NCBI GenBank assembly: GCA_963847735.1
Contig: CAWKAV010000002.1
Coordinates: 89,440-153,439, forward strand
Direction of reading: 5' to 3'
Length of the DNA: 64,000 nt
Source: CAWKAV01 sp963847735
Lineage (GTDB): Bacteria > Desulfobacterota > Desulfuromonadia > Desulfuromonadales > BM103
The position numbers were made by a program, and so were the translations under genes. The notes under the pieces were generated by a model. That model made no database searches. It saw only the letters and a program-made list of their open reading frames with translations, and was not told where the DNA came from. This document shows, piece by piece, positions 8,399 to 18,438 of this stretch. Each line of letters begins with the position of its first letter. Positions within the stretch are counted from its first letter, which is position 1.

Positions 8399-9314
8399 TC
8401 AGCGAGGTTTTTGCATAGAGAGAAGAAGTCCTTCGAGAATACCGAAATCACTGACCGTTAAGGATTCCGCCCTAATTCTTTGCATCAGACCAAGAACGAT
8501 CTCCAAACCGGCAACGATGAGGTCACCGCGTCCGGCTTCCATGCCGGGCAGAGCTTCACGTTCAGAGCAACAGAGAGGTATCAACAACCCATACCACTCT
8601 TGCAGACGTGCCAGTGACAAGGAATAATTGTTGACCTGACGCCAGTCATACTCGGTCATCTGCATGTCCAGGGCCGCCAGGGTCGTAACCGAGCCTGCCG
8701 TACCGACCAGGGTCAGCGCCACCGGGTTCAGGCTGAGCGCGTCACAGACATCAGCAAGCTCAGCAACCAGCTCGGCAAGGACATCATCAATGGATTTCTG
8801 GCGCTGCCTTTGCAATGGGCAACACTCGGCAAGACGGACTACGCCCAGCGGCAAACTGCGCGACCAGACAATCTTCTGCTGCAAGCAGAGTACAAACTCT
8901 GTGCTGCCGCCACCGATATCGACGATCAGGACTTGATCCGGCACGGGATCAAGGGCACTCAGAACGCCGGCCACCATATATTCGGCCTCCATCTGGCCAC
9001 TGATGATTTCAAGCGGTACCCGGGTCATCCAGTTGATTTCAGAGGCAAATGCCTCGCCGTTCACGGCCTGACGAAACGCGGCGGTGCCAACCGCCCTCAC
9101 CTGACTGGCTCCGGCCTGTTGACAGGCTTCGGCAAATTCCTGAAAAACAAACAGGGCCCTCTCCATTGCTGCGGGAGACAAACCCTCTTGTTCAGAAAAA
9201 CCACCGGCCAGACGACTAATACGCCGTAGATAAAAACTTGGCACAACCTCGTTGTCTACGACTTTACCAACCAGCAAGCGCAGGGTATTGCTGCCAGCGT
9301 CAATCGCCGCTAAC
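8399..9314 (-). CDS. ppx: Exopolyphosphatase / pppGpp phosphohydrolase family (Ppx/GppA)
   Basis: An ASKHA-fold phosphatase of about 305 residues that cleaves polyphosphate or pppGpp. It opens with the phosphate-1 motif LAAIDAGSNTLRLLVG and carries the phosphate-2 motif VDIGGGSTEFVL (~142-153). It has the short two-domain form without the extra HD-like C-terminal domain of E. coli Ppx, so GppA versus Ppx activity is open. The start is GTG, and its G is shared with the TAG stop of the upstream Na/Pi transporter (TAGTG). This implies translational coupling and links phosphate uptake with polyphosphate turnover. Confidence 0.9.
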
Positions 9315-9315
9315 A

Positions 9316-11007
9316 CTATTTTTTACCGACAACCGCTTTGGCGATGCCGTAGGTGTGGTCACCGATCTTCTCGAAGTTATGCAGCATATCGATAAAAATA
9401 AGCCCTGAATTCACCGTACATTCTCCGGTATTAAGGCGTTTGATATGATTGTTGCGCAATTGCTCCTCGAGATCGTCTATAGCATCCTCAACGCGGTGAG
9501 CTTCCAGATAAATGTTTTTGTTCTTGGTTTCGAGAGCCTTGATGATTGATGCCAGAAAACCCTTGGTCAATTCCGAGATTTCAGTGATTTCGCTCATTGC
9601 CACATCGGAAAAGGTAATTTTCTGGTCGAGCTTGCGTTGGCAGAGGTTCCAGAGGTTTTCACAGTGATCCCCGACACGCTCAAGGTCGTTGACAATGTGC
9701 ATCATTGAAGCGACCTCCTCAGAGGCTTCCTGGGTGATCGATTGCTGTGACAGGGCGACCAGAAAATCCATAATCTCTTTCTGCAGGATGTCAGTCAAAT
9801 CCTCTTTCTTCAATAAACCCGGGATCTTTTTCAGGTCATTATCCTGCAAGAAAAGCAGGGTTTCATCGACCATGTCCTTGGCAACCTGGGCCATGCGAAG
9901 GGTTTCGGAGCGGGCCTGGGCAAGCGCAATAGGCGGTGTATTCAAGACCCTGTTGTCGAGAAATTTGAGGTGAAAATCAGCCTCTTCATCGTGGCCGCGG
10001 ATGACAAGTGTACTCAATTTGGCCAAGAGGCCGACCAAAGGCAGGAAGATGATCGTATTGATAATGTTGAACATGGTGTGGGTGTTGGCGATATGCCGGG
10101 CAATAAACGGCTTGTCGCCAATCTCGCCACCCATCCTGGCCACCTGATCCTGGGTTTGTATAACAAAATCCGCGTCCCCTGGTGTAATGCTTCGAATAAA
10201 ATCGAGCAGGAACGGAAAGAATAACAACATGTAGCAGACACCAAGAAAATTAAAAAGGAAGTGCGCAAGGGCTGTGCGCCGAGCGGCCAGGTTGGTGCCG
10301 ATCGCGGCCAGGTTGGCGGTAATCGTGGTGCCGATATTCTCGCCGAGGATCAGGGCGACGCTGGCCTCGAAAGAGATCAGTCCGCTGCTGGCAAGGGCAA
10401 TGGTGATACCTATGGTTGCGCTGCTGCTCTGCACGATCAGGGTCAGGATGGTGCCGATCAACACACCAATCAAATGGCTATTGCCCACCACCAGGAAAAT
10501 GTTGCGGAATTCTTCACTGGTTTTGACCGGATCGAACGCTTTGGTCATGATGTGCAGACCATAGAACAGCAGACCAAAGCCGAGCAGGATCTCGCCGAAG
10601 TAGCTCCATTTCTTGTTACTAGAAAAGAGCTTGAAGGCGGCCCCCAGACCAATGGCCGGCAAGGCATACTTGGTTATCTTGAAAGCAATTAATTGGGCAG
10701 TCACCGTCGTGCCTATATTTGCGCCCAGGATGACTCCAATCGACTGCACGAGAGACATCAAGCCGGCATTAACGAAGCCGACCACCATAACCGTGGTGGC
10801 ACTTGAAGACTGAATGATGGCTGTGACTGCGATTCCGACCAGGGTACCGACAAAGCGGTTGTCGGTCAGCGCGGCAAGAATTTTTCGCATACGGCTGCCA
10901 GCAACCTTCTGCAGGCCTTCCGACATGATCTTCATGCCAAAAAGGAACATGCCAAGCCCACCCATCAGACCAAAGATGAGCTGCTTGTTAAGTAATATTT
11001 CCAACAT
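9316..11007 (-). CDS. Na/Pi cotransporter family protein with PhoU-like C-terminal domain
   Basis: A polytopic inner-membrane protein (563 residues) of the NptA/YjbB family. Residues ~1-310 contain the inverted Na/Pi-cotransporter repeats with the signature QSSSATTVMVVGFVNAG (first repeat) and QSSSATIGITIALAS (second). Residues ~350-560 are helical PhoU-like repeats (ESEVASMM-type helices, VNDLERVGDHCENL, NFEKIGDHTYGIAKAV). The ATG at 11007 is chosen because GCAGGAG lies 6 nt before it; an upstream TTG at 11022 would place the start in front of that site. It is coupled to the downstream ppx-like gene. Confidence 0.92.
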   Translation of the reverse strand: MLEILLNKQLIFGLMGGLGMFLFGMKIMSEGLQKVAGSRMRKILAALTDNRFVGTLVGIAVTAIIQSSSATTVMVVGFVNAGLMSLVQSIGVILGANIGTTVTAQLIAFKITKYALPAIGLGAAFKLFSSNKKWSYFGEILLGFGLLFYGLHIMTKAFDPVKTSEEFRNIFLVVGNSHLIGVLIGTILTLIVQSSSATIGITIALASSGLISFEASVALILGENIGTTITANLAAIGTNLAARRTALAHFLFNFLGVCYMLLFFPFLLDFIRSITPGDADFVIQTQDQVARMGGEIGDKPFIARHIANTHTMFNIINTIIFLPLVGLLAKLSTLVIRGHDEEADFHLKFLDNRVLNTPPIALAQARSETLRMAQVAKDMVDETLLFLQDNDLKKIPGLLKKEDLTDILQKEIMDFLVALSQQSITQEASEEVASMMHIVNDLERVGDHCENLWNLCQRKLDQKITFSDVAMSEITEISELTKGFLASIIKALETKNKNIYLEAHRVEDAIDDLEEQLRNNHIKRLNTGECTVNSGLIFIDMLHNFEKIGDHTYGIAKAVVGKK

Positions 11008-11132
11008 TGCTGACTCCTGCAAAAAGGATTAATAGCATGGGGACGTTCCTCAGGATCGGGGACGGATAGATATACTTTGGAAGAATTTGCAATTCAACCG
11101 AAAAGGGAAATCTGGCGGGCGCATATAAGCGA

Positions 11133-11609
11133 CTAGACCTTCTGCATCGACCAGATTAGCATGTCGCGGTAGTCCTCATTTGCCTCGCGCACACGTTTGC
11201 TGAAAACCTTGACAATATTGCTGAGTAGTTTAAGGGCAAGGGCGGCATCATCCCGGCAGAGTCGTTCCAGGTCAACTTTTTTAAGGCTGATTAATTCAGC
11301 GTTTTCAGCGACCCGGGCGGTCGCAGATCGTGGCAAACCATCAATAACAGCCATTTCGCCGAAGATATCTTCAGCGCCGAGGACGACAAGAGTTTTTTCG
11401 TCTCCTTCGGCAAACATCTTGGAGATTCGAATCGTGCCTTTCTTGACCAGAAACAGCGATTCACCGGGCATGTTTTCAATAAAAATTGTGGTGCCTTCGC
11501 TCATTTCACGCATTTCGCAATAAGAGGCGAGCTTGCCAAGGGCCTCATTATCAAAACCCTTAAGCAAACTGCTCCCTCTAATATCTGAAAAATCTTCTGC
11601 TTTAAGCAT
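11133..11609 (-). CDS. Cyclic nucleotide-binding domain protein
   Basis: A 158-residue single-domain protein with a Crp-type cyclic-nucleotide-binding fold. Residues ~10-130 hold the beta-barrel (GTTIFIENMPGESLFLVKKG) and the phosphate-binding cassette FGEMAVIDGLPRSATARV. Only a helical tail follows; there is no helix-turn-helix, so it is not a DNA-binding Crp homologue. It may act as a free regulatory subunit. The cassette retains the Arg of the PRSATA motif that contacts cyclic phosphate. Confidence 0.85.
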   Translation of the reverse strand: MLKAEDFSDIRGSSLLKGFDNEALGKLASYCEMREMSEGTTIFIENMPGESLFLVKKGTIRISKMFAEGDEKTLVVLGAEDIFGEMAVIDGLPRSATARVAENAELISLKKVDLERLCRDDAALALKLLSNIVKVFSKRVREANEDYRDMLIWSMQKV

Positions 11610-11721
11610 GGGGAAGCTCTTTCATTAATTCTACCTGACTGTCCAGGATAGTTGGATCGAGAGTGTGTCAACTTCTGTCAATTCGATGAAGTCTGTTTTT
11701 TATCACTGTGGGCCAACAAAA

Positions 11722-12246
11722 TCAACCAACCGTTTTCTGAGCGAGACGATAAGTATGCTGGTACTTGACATAAGCACCGGCAACCGACCCCAGTCTCGCA
11801 CACTCATCGTCCGTCAGCGCCCTTTTGACACGGCCCGGGCTACCCATAACCAGTGAACAAGGGGGTATTTGCGTGCCGGGCGCGACAACTGTGCCGGCGG
11901 CGATCAGTGACGAGGCACCGACCACGGCACCGTCGAGGACAATTGCCCCAATGCCGACAAGGCTTCCATCGCAAACAGTACAACCATGCAAGGTCACGCC
12001 ATGACCGACAGTAACATCATTGCCGACAACAGTCGGGTGCGTATCATGGGTTACGTGGACAATGGTGCCGTCCTGGATATTGGTTCTGCAGCCTATGCGA
12101 ATATAATTAACATCGCCGCGCACGACCACGTTAAACCACAGGCTCGAGCTTTCACCAATCTTAACATCACCGATCACACAGGCATTCGGGGCAAGAAAAA
12201 CAGATGCATCAATTTGCGGAGAAATCCCTTTGTATTCAAGTAGCAT
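11722..12246 (-). CDS. Gamma-class carbonic anhydrase family protein
   Basis: A left-handed beta-helix protein of 174 residues, the usual family length. Hexapeptide repeats run through the middle (CVIGDVKIGESSSLWFNVVV, then RGDVNYIRIG). The zinc ligands are present as His in TIVHVTHDTH and VTVGHGVTLHGC. Known members are CO2 hydratases or assembly factors, but many bacterial ones are inactive as purified. The ATG at 12246 is chosen since family members start MLLEYKG-like and a GAGG precedes it; the open frame extends upstream to 12384 without similarity. Confidence 0.88.
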   Translation of the reverse strand: MLLEYKGISPQIDASVFLAPNACVIGDVKIGESSSLWFNVVVRGDVNYIRIGCRTNIQDGTIVHVTHDTHPTVVGNDVTVGHGVTLHGCTVCDGSLVGIGAIVLDGAVVGASSLIAAGTVVAPGTQIPPCSLVMGSPGRVKRALTDDECARLGSVAGAYVKYQHTYRLAQKTVG

Positions 12247-12422
12247 AGACGAGTAACCTCGAGTGAAATAGACAACTCCGATGGGGCAGTTGAAATCTCG
12301 ACGTGCCGTCACCAGCACATCGATATTGAAATTACCGCTTTGAGTATCTTCATTTTTTGGGGTGGATTTACGGCTTTTTGCCAATCTAAAAAGAGGAGTG
12401 CAAACGGGCGGTTGATAAACGG

Positions 12423-12445
12423 GAAAAACCGGCCGCCCTCCGGTT
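12423..12445 (-). terminator. Intrinsic terminator after the IHF/HU gene
   Basis: The minus strand reads AACCGG, a 7-base loop, CCGGTT and then a T run. It begins about 33 nt after the IHF/HU stop codon. Confidence 0.75.
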
Positions 12446-12477
12446 GTTATACGGTCTTAAGCGCCAGAGGAATCCGG

Positions 12478-12759
12478 TCAGATCTTGCCATTGACCTTGT
12501 CACGCAACTCCTTGCCGACTTTAAAGAAGGGTAGTCTTTTGGGTTGAACCTTGATAACTTCGCCGGTCTTGGGATTGCGCCCCATGTAAGCCTGGTAATC
12601 CTTGACTACAAAACTGCCAAAGCCACGTATTTCAATGCGGCCGCCGGATGTCAGCGTTTCCGCCATAGAGTCAAAGACAATATTGACGATTTCTTCTGAT
12701 TTTTTATATGTGAGGCCATTGCGAGCAGCCAGAGCTTCCACCAACTCAGATTTGTTCAT
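12478..12759 (-). CDS. ihfB: Integration host factor beta / HU-type DNA-bending protein
   Basis: A nucleoid-associated protein of 93 residues. The N-terminus MNKSELVEALAARNGLTYKK and the arm region IEIRGFGSFVVKDYQAYMGR, then NPKTGE, fit the HU/IHF family. RIEIRGFGSF and the C-terminal VGKELRDKVNG resemble the IHF-beta subgroup. TGGAGG lies 5 nt before the chosen ATG; an open frame extends 6 codons further upstream but lacks such a site. A terminator follows. IHF would also serve sigma-54 promoters such as the one at amt (inference). Confidence 0.88.
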   Translation of the reverse strand: MNKSELVEALAARNGLTYKKSEEIVNIVFDSMAETLTSGGRIEIRGFGSFVVKDYQAYMGRNPKTGEVIKVQPKRLPFFKVGKELRDKVNGKI

Positions 12760-12932
12760 GTTTTCCTCCAGAGACAAACTAAACTCGTGATCAGAGCCCG
12801 AATTGCGATGCTACGGTGAGAGAAAAGCTCTGCAAACGTTATCTATAATACTCCGTCATGACGGGCTGTCAAGCCCATCAACCTGTATTTCCAGAGGGTT
12901 GTGAAGTTAAAAAGAGAAGTATGCCCATAGAC

Positions 12933-13502
12933 TCAGATTGTTGTAAAAGGAGACAGTGTCCAGATAATGCGAGCATCCTGGTCTCCGGTGTTATCCCAAC
13001 GATGTGGTAAATGAGACTTGAAAGAAAGGCTGTCGCCGGAGGACAGGGAATATTCTTCACCGGCAATTGTGACCTTGAGCTGACCTTCAATCAGGACAAT
13101 CAGCTCATCACCCGGATGGTGCATGTGCTTCATTCCGCTGGTTCCACCTTTGGGAACGGTGCAGAGGAATGACATAAACTGCGGATCGCGCAATCCTGAT
13201 GTGTACGACTCGGTGTGCATATTGTCTTCATCATCGTAAACGGTTGTGTCTCGCTGACCGGGTGCAGGAGAAAACAATCTCATGGGTGGTAGAAACTTCT
13301 TCCACAAAATAAGTTGATACTTTTGTCAAAAACAGCAGCGAGCTTCATCAGGATCTCAACGGAAGGGATCGTCAGACCGCGTTCAACCCTGGATATCATA
13401 TTTGAGGAGACTTTGGACTGTGCTGCCAGAGATCTGAATTGTCATGTCACTTTTGAGTCGTATCGCTTTTAGCTTTTTACCGACAATTTTTTTCAGCTTC
13501 AT
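12933..13502 (-). pseudogene. XRE-family regulator with cupin domain, broken by frameshifts
   Basis: The minus strand from ATG 13502 reads an XRE helix-turn-helix start (MKLKKIVGKKLKAIRLKSDM) that parallels the next gene upstream. The frame breaks after MTIQ. The rest of the HTH (SKVSSNMISRVERGLTIPS) is in another frame, followed by a further shift into the 124-codon cupin frame (13307-12933; MHHPGDELIVLIEGQLKV, SGDSLSFKSHLPHRW). Full coding capacity is therefore present but split over at least three frames. Either a true pseudogene or sequencing error; the neighbourhood is rich in similar breaks. It is a tandem paralogue of the XRE-cupin gene at 13477-14109. Confidence 0.72.
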
Positions 13503-14109
13503 AATACGTTCTCTTTGATGTATGGATGTTGGAAGTTACGGTCTTAATTAAAATTAGGTGCGGCGAGAAACAACCCAGAGAACATGCGTTTTGACCACGA
13601 TGGAGATTTCGCCAGCGATGCGGAAATGAGGCTTTAAAAACTATGGAATCGCCTTCTTCCAACTCGTAACGATCTCCATCAATCACAAATTCCAGTGAGC
13701 CCTCAAGAACAAGGGCGAACTCCTCGCCGGTATGGACCATGCCACCATCGCCGCTGCTGCAGTTTTCTTCAATGGTGTCGAAAAAAACCGTAAAATTCGG
13801 ATCGCGAAGACCTTGTGTCAAGCTGATAATCTGATGTTTGTCTTCAAAGAAAAAGATCGGCTCACCCTGCCCCTTTTTGGTGTGGATGATGGTCGAACCC
13901 TTCTCGGCTTCCTCGACAAAATAGTTGATACTCATACCAAAAGCCTTGGCAAGCTTGACGATGATTTCGACAGAAGGTGTTGTGAGACCACGTTCTATTC
14001 TGGAAATCATATTTGAAGACACACAGGAGCTCTCGGCTAGTTCCTGTATTGTCATATCATTGCGTAATCTTGTGGATTTGAGTTTTCTTCCGATTATCTT
14101 TTTCACCAT
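13477..14109 (-). CDS. XRE-family transcriptional regulator with C-terminal cupin sensor
   Basis: Residues ~1-62 are a helix-turn-helix (MTIQELAESSCVSSNMISRI, then ERGLTTPSVE), and ~75-180 a cupin (MVHTGEEFALVLEGSLEFVI, EEGDSIVFKASFPHRW). Such proteins repress or activate nearby metabolic genes in response to a small ligand. The ATG at 14109 (MVKKIIGRKL) is chosen because homologues start there and GGAG precedes it. The C-terminus probably contains a frameshift near 13,585: the expected ending LWVVSRRT is in another frame and would stop near 13,550. Lies divergent from bioB. Confidence 0.82.
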   Translation of the reverse strand: MVKKIIGRKLKSTRLRNDMTIQELAESSCVSSNMISRIERGLTTPSVEIIVKLAKAFGMSINYFVEEAEKGSTIIHTKKGQGEPIFFFEDKHQIISLTQGLRDPNFTVFFDTIEENCSSGDGGMVHTGEEFALVLEGSLEFVIDGDRYELEEGDSIVFKASFPHRWRNLHRGQNACSLGCFSPHLILIKTVTSNIHTSKRTYYEAEKNCR

Positions 14110-14216
14110 GTCTAATGAGGCTCCACTCGTATCAAAAATGAAATATCGTTCTATCATTCAGAAGTTGGATGTCAACTAAATATGTACTACAAATAACATA
14201 AATAGTAAAAGTGAGG

Positions 14217-14248
14217 TCGTTAACCATGCACAAACACCAGGTTGACAA
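14217..14248 (+). promoter_or_regulatory. BirA-type biotin operator
   Basis: Half-sites TCGTTAACC and GGTTGACAA are separated by 14 bases. The known bacterial BirA consensus is TTGTAAACC, 14-16 bases, GGTTTACAA; the halves match at 7 of 9 and 8 of 9 positions. The right half overlaps the -35 box of the bioB promoter, the expected place for repression by holo-BirA. Confidence 0.72.
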
Positions 14249-14270
14249 TTCGCAAACCATCGCAGATAAT
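14242..14270 (+). promoter_or_regulatory. Sigma-70 promoter of bioBD
   Basis: A perfect -35 box TTGACA (14242-14247) and a -10 box GATAAT (14265-14270) are separated by 17 bases. Transcription would begin near 14,276, about 30 nt before the bioB ATG. Overlapped by the BirA-type operator. Confidence 0.75.
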
Positions 14271-14306
14271 TCGTAGCCGCAAATCAATAGACATCAGGAG
14301 TTATTC

Positions 14307-15303
14307 ATGAATTACTGGCAGGATGTGGAAGCAACTTGTTCGATCTGGTCGTCGCCGGGCAGTCACCGTCCCGTGCTCAAGGCGTCGACTATTCTGCGCT
14401 CCAGTGGCGCTGAATACACGGCATATATGGCCGGAGCCCATCATCTTGAAAGAAAAGTCCCTTGGCGACGTTGTCCAGCTCTGTTCGATCATTAACGCCA
14501 AGTCCGGTCGTTGCCAGGAAAACTGTTCTTTCTGTGCACAATCGGCTCACCACCAGTCTTCGCCGCCTGTATACCCATTAAAATCGCGTGAAGAAATTAT
14601 TGATGGGGCACGACGGGCCCAGGCAGAAGGTTCACATTGCTACGGCATCGTGACAAGCGGGACACGGCCCGACATTAGGCAAGGAATTTGATACCATTCT
14701 TTCCGCCATTCGAGAAATCCGCGAATCGATTTGACTATCGAACCTTCTGCTTCATTAGGGTTGTTGACGGAAGAACTGGCAGATGCCCTGGCCGAAGCGG
14801 GTTGTGTCACCTATCACCACAACCTGGAAACCGCCCGCTCCTTTTTCCCGAATATCTGCACAACTCATGATTATGAGGAGGACGTCAAGACCGTCAAGCT
14901 GGCCAAGGCGGCAGGAATGAAAGTCTGCTGTGGTGGCATTTTCGGGCTGGGAGAGTCTTGCGATCAACGGGTCGAGCTGGCAGAAACATTGCGTGAACTG
15001 GAGGTTGATTCCGTACCTCTGAATTTCCTCAACCCGATCAAAGGCACGCCACTGGAAAACCACAAGTTCCTGACTCCCATGGACTGTGTGCGCGCCATCA
15101 CCATGTTCCGCTATTTCCTGCCAGACAAACCGATCAGTGTCTGCGGTGGTCGGGAAACCAATTTGCGTGAGCTGCAATCGTGGATTTTCATGGCTGGCGC
15201 CAGCGGCACCATGGTTGGCAATTACCTGACCACATCCGGTCGTGATCGTGATATCGATATGCAGATGTTTGCCGATATCGAGGTAAGAACTGATGGCTGC
15301 TGA
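14307..15303 (+). CDS. bioB: Biotin synthase (frameshifted in this sequence)
   Basis: Radical SAM enzyme that inserts sulfur into dethiobiotin to form biotin. The ATG at 14307 follows CAGGAG. Coding similarity moves between frames: MNYWQDV, then a middle segment with the CxxxCxxC iron-sulfur motif CQENCSFC and QSAHHQSS, then from ~14,690 a long intact segment (YHHNLETARSFFPNICTTHD, VCCGGIFGLGES, SVPLNFLNPIKGTPLE, GGRETNLRELQ, GASGTMVGNYLTTSGR). At least three frame changes lie between 14,330 and 14,700. Total coding length of about 330 residues is normal. Overlaps the bioD start by 11 nt. Confidence 0.9.
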
Positions 15304-16048
15304 GAAAACGTGTCCGGCCATATTTATTACCGGCACAGACACAGGGGTCGGAAAAACACTTGTTGCTGCTGCCCTGGCACGACATTTCTCGTCACAGGGC
15401 ATGAAGGTCGGGGTCATGAAGCCGATCGAGACAGGGGTAGAGAACCCTGCCGAGCTGGGTTCAGATGCCGCCCTGCTTCGCTGGGCAGCCAATTCAACAG
15501 ATGACAGATGAGCTTGATCTCACCGTACCGTTTTCCACAGCCACTGGCACCCTGCCAGGCCGCAACAGCCGCAAAGAGCCAGATTGAATCGGACAAAATT
15601 GTCGAGGCCTATCAGGCTCTTCGACTGCGGTAAAGACATTGTGCTTGTTGAAGGCGCAGGAGGCCTGATGGTGCCCATCCGTGGTGGCTTCATTATGGCA
15701 GATCTCGCCAGGCAGATTGGAACTTCCGCTTCTGGTCGTCACTCACCCACGGCTCGGGACCCTGAATCACACCCTCTTGACAACTTTTGCTGCACGTGCC
15801 ATGGATCTGGAATGTTTGCGGCTTCATCATCAACCAGATGCCCGAGAATCCCGGCGAAGCAGAACGGACAGCCCCTCACCTGCTCTCTTCCCTGGCCTCT
15901 GCCGATTTGCTGGGAGTCCTGCCAGAGGTCACCGGCACAGAACAAGAGAAAGTCAAGACTGCTTGCCGAAGAAATAGCAGAATTACCAGCCTACCAATGG
16001 CTGCTTGAGTGGTCTCGGCTGTTATCCATGATCTTGGTTGCAACATGA
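15293..16048 (+). CDS. bioD: Dethiobiotin synthetase (multiply frameshifted)
   Basis: ATP-dependent ring closure of diaminopelargonate to dethiobiotin. The start matches the family: IFITGTDTGVGKTLVAAALA with the P-loop GTDTGVGKT, then GVMKPIETGV. Later pieces in other frames include DIVLVEGAGGLMVPIRGG (~15,640-15,690), LPLLVVTHPRLGTLNHTLLT (~15,720), a GFIINQMPE-like segment (~15,825), LLGVLPEV and a C-terminal LAEEIAELP. About five frameshifts occur in 550 bases. Overlap with bioB indicates a bioBD operon; bioA and bioF are not in view. Confidence 0.82.
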
Positions 16049-16129
16049 CACTAAATAAAACCGGGAGCGACCATACTGGCCGCTCGCCGGCTTATCGATT
16101 TTAGCGAGAAATTTTTAGGTCCTGATGAC

Positions 16130-18282
16130 TTATTTTTGCTCCTTGCCGGCGACTTCTGTCTGTTGTGTCAGCAAATCGTCAAGAATCGCCATCGATTCTT
16201 TGGCATAAGCGTCTTTGAGCACACTTTCAATTAATTTTTCTGTGGCATCCCGTTGTTCCTCAGGTTGCTCTCTTCGCATCTCCGGATCGTCTTTTCGCAT
16301 CAGTTGCGCCGTGCGGACTGTGCTCATGCCCTGCAGTTCATCTCTTTCCCGCACGACGTCAGCGATCAGCAGGGATTGGCGGGTATTCTTGATACGCTCA
16401 CCCATTGCTTCGGCGACACGCTGAATCTCGATAAAGTCCTCATTCTTGGCGACTCTGGCCTGACTTTTAGCATTCAAGCTCGGCCGGTCAGACAGTCGGC
16501 CATTCCTTATGGCTCACCGCTTCAATACGATCCCAGGGAAGGCTGTAATCCAGGTAGCGCTCGCCATATTCATTGTAACGGCTGCGATCCGGCAGAATAA
16601 TGTCCGGGAACAACCCCACGGTACTGGGTCGAATCACCGCTGACACGGTAAAATTTCTGTGTTGTCATTTTAAGAGCACCAAGAGGCATATACTCGCGCA
16701 TATTCCTCAAGGTCAAACTCTTGTCCAGGTCCATAATAACCTGCACGGTTCCCTTGCCATGGGTATGTTCACTGCCGACAATCACGGCACGGCCATAGTC
16801 CTGCAGGGCTCCGGCAACAATCTCAGAAGCTGAAGCGCTGAAACTGGTTGACCAGCACGACCATCGGCCCATTGTAGGCAATTTTCTGGTTGTCGCTGTA
16901 CAACACCTTGGCGTCACCTTCACCGTTACGCACCTGCACGACCGGTCCCTCACCGAGGAACAGGCCGGCGATACCGACAGCATCGGTCAAAGCTCCGCCA
17001 CCGTTGTTACGCAGATCCAGGATCAACGCCGGCCAGATGCTCTTTCTGTCGAGACTCTCAAGTGCCGTCCTTGACATCATCGGTCGAGTTACGGCCGTCG
17101 CCGCCATTGCGGGTCGTTTCAAAATCCCGATAAAAACTCGGAATTTTGATATAACCATAATGTTTGCCCGGATCGGGATCAGTCACCATCGTTGACTTGA
17201 CAAAAGATTCTTCGATAATCACAACATCACGCACGATCGGGACGACAAAGGGCTTAAGACCGAGGCGCCTGATAGTCAAACGCACCTCGGTGCCCTTTTT
17301 GCCACGGATCAGAGCCACGGCATCACGCAGACGCATATCAGTGACATCGACAGGCTCTTCCTTGCCTTGTGCGACAGCAAGGATGACATCGTCTGCCTGC
17401 AGCTGGCCCTGTCGGTCTGCGGCACTGCCGGGGATGACTTTGACGACTTTGATGTAGCCGTCCTCCTCACGCAGGGTCGCACCGATTCCTTCCAGGGACC
17501 CACGCATGCTGATATCAAAATCTTCCTTCGATTGCGGCGGCATGTAGGTCGTATGAGGATCAAAAGCACGGGCAAAGGCATTCAGGTAACGATCATAGTG
17601 ATCGGTGAGAGTCTCTTGTTTCAGGCGATCAAAATATTCACGATACTGTTTGCGCACCTTTTCCCGCGCCTCGATTTCCGTGTCCTTGCGTTGTTCGGCA
17701 GACACCTTGAGAGGGTCCTCGACTGCCGGCATCTTCCAGAAGATTCAGATAGCGGGTCAAGGTGCGATACTTGAGGTCGAGGCGCCAGCGTTCAGCAAGA
17801 TCCACTTCTGTTTCGCAGAAGGTCAACTTGTCCGGGTCCGTTTCATAGTTTTCGATGACATCAAATGAAAACGGCTGTTCCAGCGCTTTTTCAACCAGTT
17901 TTTCGGCTCGGGCAACGCCATTGGCGAGGAGGTTCAAAGACATGGGGGCAAGGATGATGCGCCCGGACTTCACTTCATCATCAATGCGATCTTTGAAGAT
18001 TTCCAGTTGCTCGACTTCGGCGGCAAGCAGCAAGCGTTTCTGGGAATCCAGCTGTTTTATATAAAGGTGGTACGCCGCAGCAGAAAGTTCATCGTCTATC
18101 TCCTTGCGACTGAAATGATTTTCAACCTGGCGTTTCAGGACATAGGCGAGGAGGCGAGCACGATTCTTGTCCTCTTCATCGGGAATTGTGGCGCTCATCG
18201 GAGCGGGTATGATGATCAAACCAACCAGCAGCAATGTCACACTGACCAGGAAGACTTGAAGCCAGCGTTTATTTTTAGTCAT
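16130..18282 (-). CDS. prc: Carboxy-terminal processing (tail-specific) protease, frameshifted
   Basis: Periplasmic S41-family serine protease of about 700 residues. An N-terminal signal or anchor (WLQVFLVSVTLLLVGLIIIP) is followed by a helical Prc N-domain, a PDZ domain (~17,200-17,500; IKVVKVIPGSAADRQGQLQA), the S41 core and a C-terminal helical domain (16130-16477). The catalytic Ser is in SASEIVAGALQDYGRAVIVG and the Lys in HTHGKGTVQ. DLRNNGGGALTDAV is the S41 glycine-rich motif. Coding continuity breaks near 17,720, 17,090, 16,830 and 16,550, so several frameshifts are present. The length and extra domains match Prc rather than the short CtpA type. Confidence 0.87.
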
Positions 18283-18438
18283 TATCTTGATGCCTTTTCT
18301 CTGTTGATGACAAGATTTACATAGGAATTTTCATATCAATGCAATGTAACCCATTGTTGTACTCTTTGGCAATAACCGGATATTCAAAAACGGGGAATTA
18401 TGCTAGAGTTAACCCCGTCGTTAATAATGAGGTGCGTC

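Noticed and set aside
13300..13500. Horizontal-transfer or phage origin for the XRE-type regulators
   Set aside because: They carry cupin domains typical of metabolic regulators and no phage genes are nearby.
14755..15492. 245-codon minus-strand open frame over bioB/bioD
   Set aside because: Overlaps recognisable BioB and BioD sequence on the plus strand; no family resemblance itself.
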